This document shows, piece after piece, positions 60,701 to 64,000 of a stretch of DNA of 64,000 nucleotides (positions are counted from its first letter, which is position 1; each line of letters begins with the position of its first letter). The position numbers were made by a program, and so were the translations under genes. The notes below the pieces were generated by a model. That model did no database searches. It was not told the origin of the DNA and saw nothing but the letters and a program-made list of their open reading frames with translations. Source of the DNA: Myrica gale (Eukaryota > Streptophyta > Magnoliopsida > Fagales > Myricaceae); the NCBI GenBank assembly GCA_963930655.1, contig OZ005602.1:26115840-26179839 (forward strand), given 5' to 3'.

Positions 60701-63370
60701 AGCAAAACCCTAAAAACAACTATTCACAACCTTTTGGTTTAGACAATCCTTGTCATAGATGATAAAATTAAACAAAAAGACTCGAACACCCTTAATAAGT
60801 GTAAATAATTTCTGTCCCAGGACCATGGAAAGTACTGCCACAGAAGCATGTAAATAGCATTTTCCTTTCTATTTTTTGACTTCCCCAAAATCTTCTCCAG
60901 CATTAAACATGTCACACCACCATTCACATCTACTTAATGATGGAAAATACTTCACTTAATTATGACGAAAAAGAATAAAGGGAAGGGGGAAAAAAGGCTA
61001 GCAAATGGAGACAAATACAGAAGTAACTATTAACCTTCTTCTATAAGACCCTTCAGGGCCCATAAATCACCCATTATTGGCCCACCGCCTCCTATTGAAG
61101 TGAAGAAAGAGAAATAATGTCAGATAAAAACTTGTTAGACGAACACAAGCAAGTAAATAAATTACTAATAGGCACCACCCCAAAGAAAGAAATTGAGTTA
61201 ATTCACAATCACTTTAAAACAAATGTGATTCACACACTCAGTGATGATTTTATAAAGTATCTCTAACAGGAAAAAGTTGATAACAATGAAATCCCTGAAC
61301 CTCTTTCTGTATTCCAACAAAAAGACCAACAGTACTGACAAAATGGATAGCCATGAACTACTTTGTACTTAACAATGGCAAATTTCGAACATCAAAACTA
61401 TATAAAAAAGGTTGACAAACATTTAATGCAAAATAGTTTGTTGCTAACGTATTCAATGCAATGATTATGAAAGCAAAGCCTTTTGCAATGATAATATTCC
61501 ACATCACCTCTGCCTCCATAGACAAGTAACCGTTTCTCCAACATAGTAGCTGTATGGCCACATCTAGGCGGTGGCAATGATCCAGATACTGACAGCTCCA
61601 CCCACTCGAGTGATACTGTTTCAAAAATCAAACCATGTTACATGTGTAATTTCACGTCAACCAAATATAACCTTGTCCCAGTGTGGAAGACGAAGTGCCC
61701 TTTGAAGGTGTCTTTCTTTGTGTGGGAGGCTACGCATGGGAAGATTCTTACATCGGATAATCTTCGGAGGAAAGGTATATATATTGCAGATTGGTGCTAT
61801 CTTTGTCGTGATGATGGGGAGTCGGTTGACCATGTGCTCCTCCATTGTCCGTTCTCGCGGGGGCTTTGGAAACATGTGCTGGACATTACAAATTTTCAGT
61901 GGGTAATGCCGGAGAAGGTTTTGGAGAATGATTCCTTCATGCATTTGGTGGTGTCTTTGGAGAGAACGAAATAGTAGATGTTTTGAGGATTGTTCCATGT
62001 CTTTGGTGAAGATGCAAGAACTTTTGTTAATTTCCCTCTTTAGTTGGGCTAATATGGTGCTTGGCTGTCCTTTTGTTGATTTTAATGATTTTCTTAGTTT
62101 TTTGGTTTGTTTAGAATAAGTGATTTCGGTATAGCACTTTGTACTGTTCTCACTTTTTTCTAATGAGATTGGTTGCTTATCAAAAAAACTAAATAAACAA
62201 AGTAAAGAAGTTACTTGTGTCCAAGACGTACACATCTGATAACCATCTTTTACCATCCCAGCCACCATACCTGGACCAAATAAACAACATGCTCAGCATA
62301 AGATAGTGGACAATAGGGCTGAAAACCGGAAATGCGGTCCGGTTTTCGGACCGCAATCCGGTCCGGACCGCATTTCCGGTTTCTTCATATTCAAGGACCG
62401 GACCGGACCACTTATAAATGGTCCGGTCCGGTTTTATGAAATGCGGTCCGGTCTGGACCACTTTTTTAAGTGGTCCAGACCGGATTAATTTTAAAAAAAA
62501 AAAAATTAAAAATCTCGATTCTCGAACGTGCAGTGCGTATTAATTTTTTTTTTAAAAAAAAAAATTTAAAATTTTTGATTTGACTGCGCAGTGCACTGCG
62601 CAGTGCACTCTGCGCAATGCAGAGATAAAATTAAAAAAAATTTATAAAAATTTATAAAATGCGGTCCGGTCCGGTCCGGTCCGGACCGCATTTCATAATT
62701 TTGTGACCCGGACCGGACCGCATAAATGCGGTCCTTCAATCCGGTCCGGTCCGGTCTGCGGTCCGGTTTTGTTCAGCCCTAGTGGACAAAGTCTTACAGC
62801 ACCTTTTTTCTTTTCTTTTTTTACAAGTCAAATACCTAAAACCTACACTAGGCACTTGATCTAAAATCCCACCTAGAGAACTGCAAATACTCACATAACA
62901 ATCTTCCTATTTCCAATGGCTGAAGCTGCTGCAAAATCCCGTGGTGAAGGTAAGTCTCCAAAACTGGTGAGCTCAGACCATTGCCATATATCTGGAACAA
63001 ACGTAAGTTCCATAAGTCCCCAAAAGGTCGAACAAGCAGCAATCCTAGCAACTCAATGCTATGGCACTTTCCTAACCACAAAAGCATTTATGTAACTTAC
63101 TACCTGTATCTAGGACCCAAAAGTCACCGAACCTGAAAATCCAACCGTACCATCAATAGCATGTATTGCTTTCAAAGTGTCAAACATACAACTTGTAATC
63201 ACAAACGTATAAATATGCCATGTACACAGACCTTTTGCTGCCAAAACGCCCACCAAAGATGAACATGTGACAATCAATCGCAGCAGCAACATGAAATGCC
63301 CGTGGGCTTGGACCTACCTGGTCCTCAGACCCACTTCCTGTGCACTCTGGCTGAAACCAAAGTCTATTCT
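50088..63370 (-). CDS. Kelch-repeat (beta-propeller) protein, 5' end outside window
   Basis: Fourteen exons: 63232-63370, 63104-63132, 62895-62991, 62215-62270, 61508-61615, 61035-61091, 59417-59508, 59173-59257, 56740-56892, 55723-55823, 54669-54833, 54475-54587, 51819-51909, 50088-50147. Every phase matches, giving about 448 aa. The first exon starts in phase 1, so at least one exon lies beyond 64000. Five kelch units are seen: [12 protein letters not shown]...[18 protein letters not shown]...[20 protein letters not shown]...[20 protein letters not shown]...[10 protein letters not shown] and [12 protein letters not shown]...LLFGGFDG. A sixth to close the propeller is probably upstream. A helical C-terminal part follows ([53 protein letters not shown]). 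This two-part plan fits a plant-specific kelch family that may include rice GPA3 of vacuolar protein sorting; that link is from memory. Introns reach 2.5 kb and contain several transposons. Confidence 0.94.
57655..57709. repeat. (AT)n microsatellite, about 27 units
   Basis: Uninterrupted TA dinucleotides in the 2.3-kb intron of the kelch gene between exons 56740-56892 and 59173-59257. Its length is likely to be polymorphic. Confidence 0.97.
57959..58588. mobile_element. Probable hAT-like element in a kelch-gene intron
   Basis: The left end CAGTGGCAGAGCCAGAA and the reverse complement of the right end (CAGTGGCGGAAGGAGAG) form short inverted ends starting CAGTGGC. The interior is A/T rich with no coding capacity. 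CAGTGGCGGA-type ends are common in plant hAT-type non-autonomous elements. A matching 8-bp target duplication could not be confirmed: AGCACATA on the left against AGTGCACA on the right. Confidence 0.55.
61640..62190 (+). mobile_element. Antisense LINE 3' fragment filling a kelch-gene intron
   Basis: The plus strand reads the zinc-binding end of a LINE reverse transcriptase protein ([55 protein letters not shown]), then a frame break. It ends GAGATTGGTTGCTTATCA followed by a short A-run near 62180-62187. The host intron is 61616-62214, so the fragment leaves only about 25 bases at either end. Confidence 0.88.
62314..62781. mobile_element. hAT-type MITE, 468 bp, 8-bp target duplication
   Basis: Ends TAGGGCTGAAAACCGG and CCGGTTTTGTTCAGCCCTA are inverted copies of each other with small differences. 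The flanks carry the perfect 8-bp repeat GTGGACAA at 62306-62313 and 62782-62789, the target size of hAT transposons. The interior is packed with GGTCCGGTCCGG and its complement in both orientations, plus nested GCGCAGTGCACTGCGCAG palindromes near 62587-62620. No coding capacity. It sits in the kelch intron 62271-62894. Confidence 0.92.
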
Positions 63371-64000
63371 CTGAGTCAATCAAAAACCAAAAAAATGAGA
63401 ATCTGTGCAGCATAGCAGACAAAACAACAAGCCACAAATTGATGTACCCAATATACACACACCAAAGCACAGACACTCTCTTAACATTTTGGTGGCTTGG
63501 GCAAATAACACCAATCTGAAAATTCATGAGAGAGCCCCAACAGGTGCCAGGTTTAGTCTTGATTTGGAACCATAATTTGATTTCTCAGACCATAAAAGGT
63601 CACAAATTGAAACCCTGGAATGATGACCACTCTCCCGTCCCACACCCAGAGGAAAAAAAGAAAGTACTAGAAAAATTAGAAAGACTAAATGTACGCTTCT
63701 GTCTTCTCTGTCTCTGTATCTATGTCTATCTTTCTCTCCCGCTGTATCAATTGCCAAACACACGGGAAGAAAATCTTAATATTTGTATGGCTGGCGTGAA
63801 TACCAAGAGTCCAGGAGGATCATCAAAAACAGAATTCTATCATGGTACACATTGAACATTCGGAACATTCAAGCCATTTAGACCAAACACGGAAATACCT
63901 AATCTTTCTACTACACTCTATCATCGACATGAATCATATAAAAAAGTATAACGGAAAATAAAAATAAAAAACGAAGTAGAAACAGTAATGTCAGGAGTAC
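63371..64000. other. Incomplete upstream intron of the kelch gene
   Basis: On the minus strand no kelch coding sequence can be read between exon 63232-63370 and the window edge. The upstream exon or exons should lie beyond 64000. The short open frames here look like chance. Confidence 0.55.

Noticed and set aside
1..64000. Functional gene cluster or pathway across the window
   Set aside because: Genes differ in family, strand and process and are separated by repeats; no shared pathway is apparent.

Overview
The window is nuclear DNA from a flowering plant, most likely a eudicot. This rests on spliced genes with GT-AG introns, plant-only families (PPR, IQM, XS-domain, GH100 neutral invertase, plant-type enhancer of polycomb), a telo-box in a ribosomal-protein promoter, and AT-rich intergenic DNA with LINE, SINE, hAT-like and Mutator-like debris. 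The species cannot be fixed from the sequence.

Layout. 1-3.0 kb: copper chaperone CCH (+). 3.9-5.8 kb: a broken PPR gene (+). 6.1-9.7 kb: a broken IQM calmodulin-binding-protein gene (-) that keeps its exon-intron structure. 10.4-12.2 kb: 60S acidic ribosomal protein P2 (+). 13.1-14.8 kb: a poly(A)-tailed retroelement and an internally deleted AGC-kinase relic. 16.4-21 kb: an organelle-type alkaline/neutral invertase (-) with a fold-back element in an intron. 22-31 kb: gene-poor and repeat-rich, with a triplicated fold-back element at 24.5 kb and another fold-back element at 30.1 kb. 31.8-35.7 kb: enhancer of polycomb-like protein (+). 36.7-42.1 kb: XS-domain zinc-finger protein (-) with a SINE in its long intron. 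42.7-44.7 kb: a cluster of small transposons and a 160-bp tandem duplication. 45.9-47.2 kb: a RAB6-interacting-golgin-like gene (+). 47.9-49.6 kb: a 5'-truncated LINE. 50.1-64 kb: a long kelch-repeat gene (-) of at least 14 exons, whose 5' end lies beyond the window.

I rebuilt the intact genes exon by exon. Reading frame is kept across every junction and exon lengths sum to whole codons (CCH 107 aa, P2 115, invertase 646, EPL 790, XS protein 1008, golgin 163, kelch protein about 448 aa visible). The genes are unrelated housekeeping or regulatory loci, not a cluster with a shared function. I found no previously undescribed biological system. The observations most worth checking are two adjacent decayed genes (PPR and IQM), an IQM exon whose in-frame stop could be skipped by an internal donor, a transposon with a clean 9-bp target duplication and another with a clean 8-bp one, and an intron almost wholly made of an antisense LINE piece.
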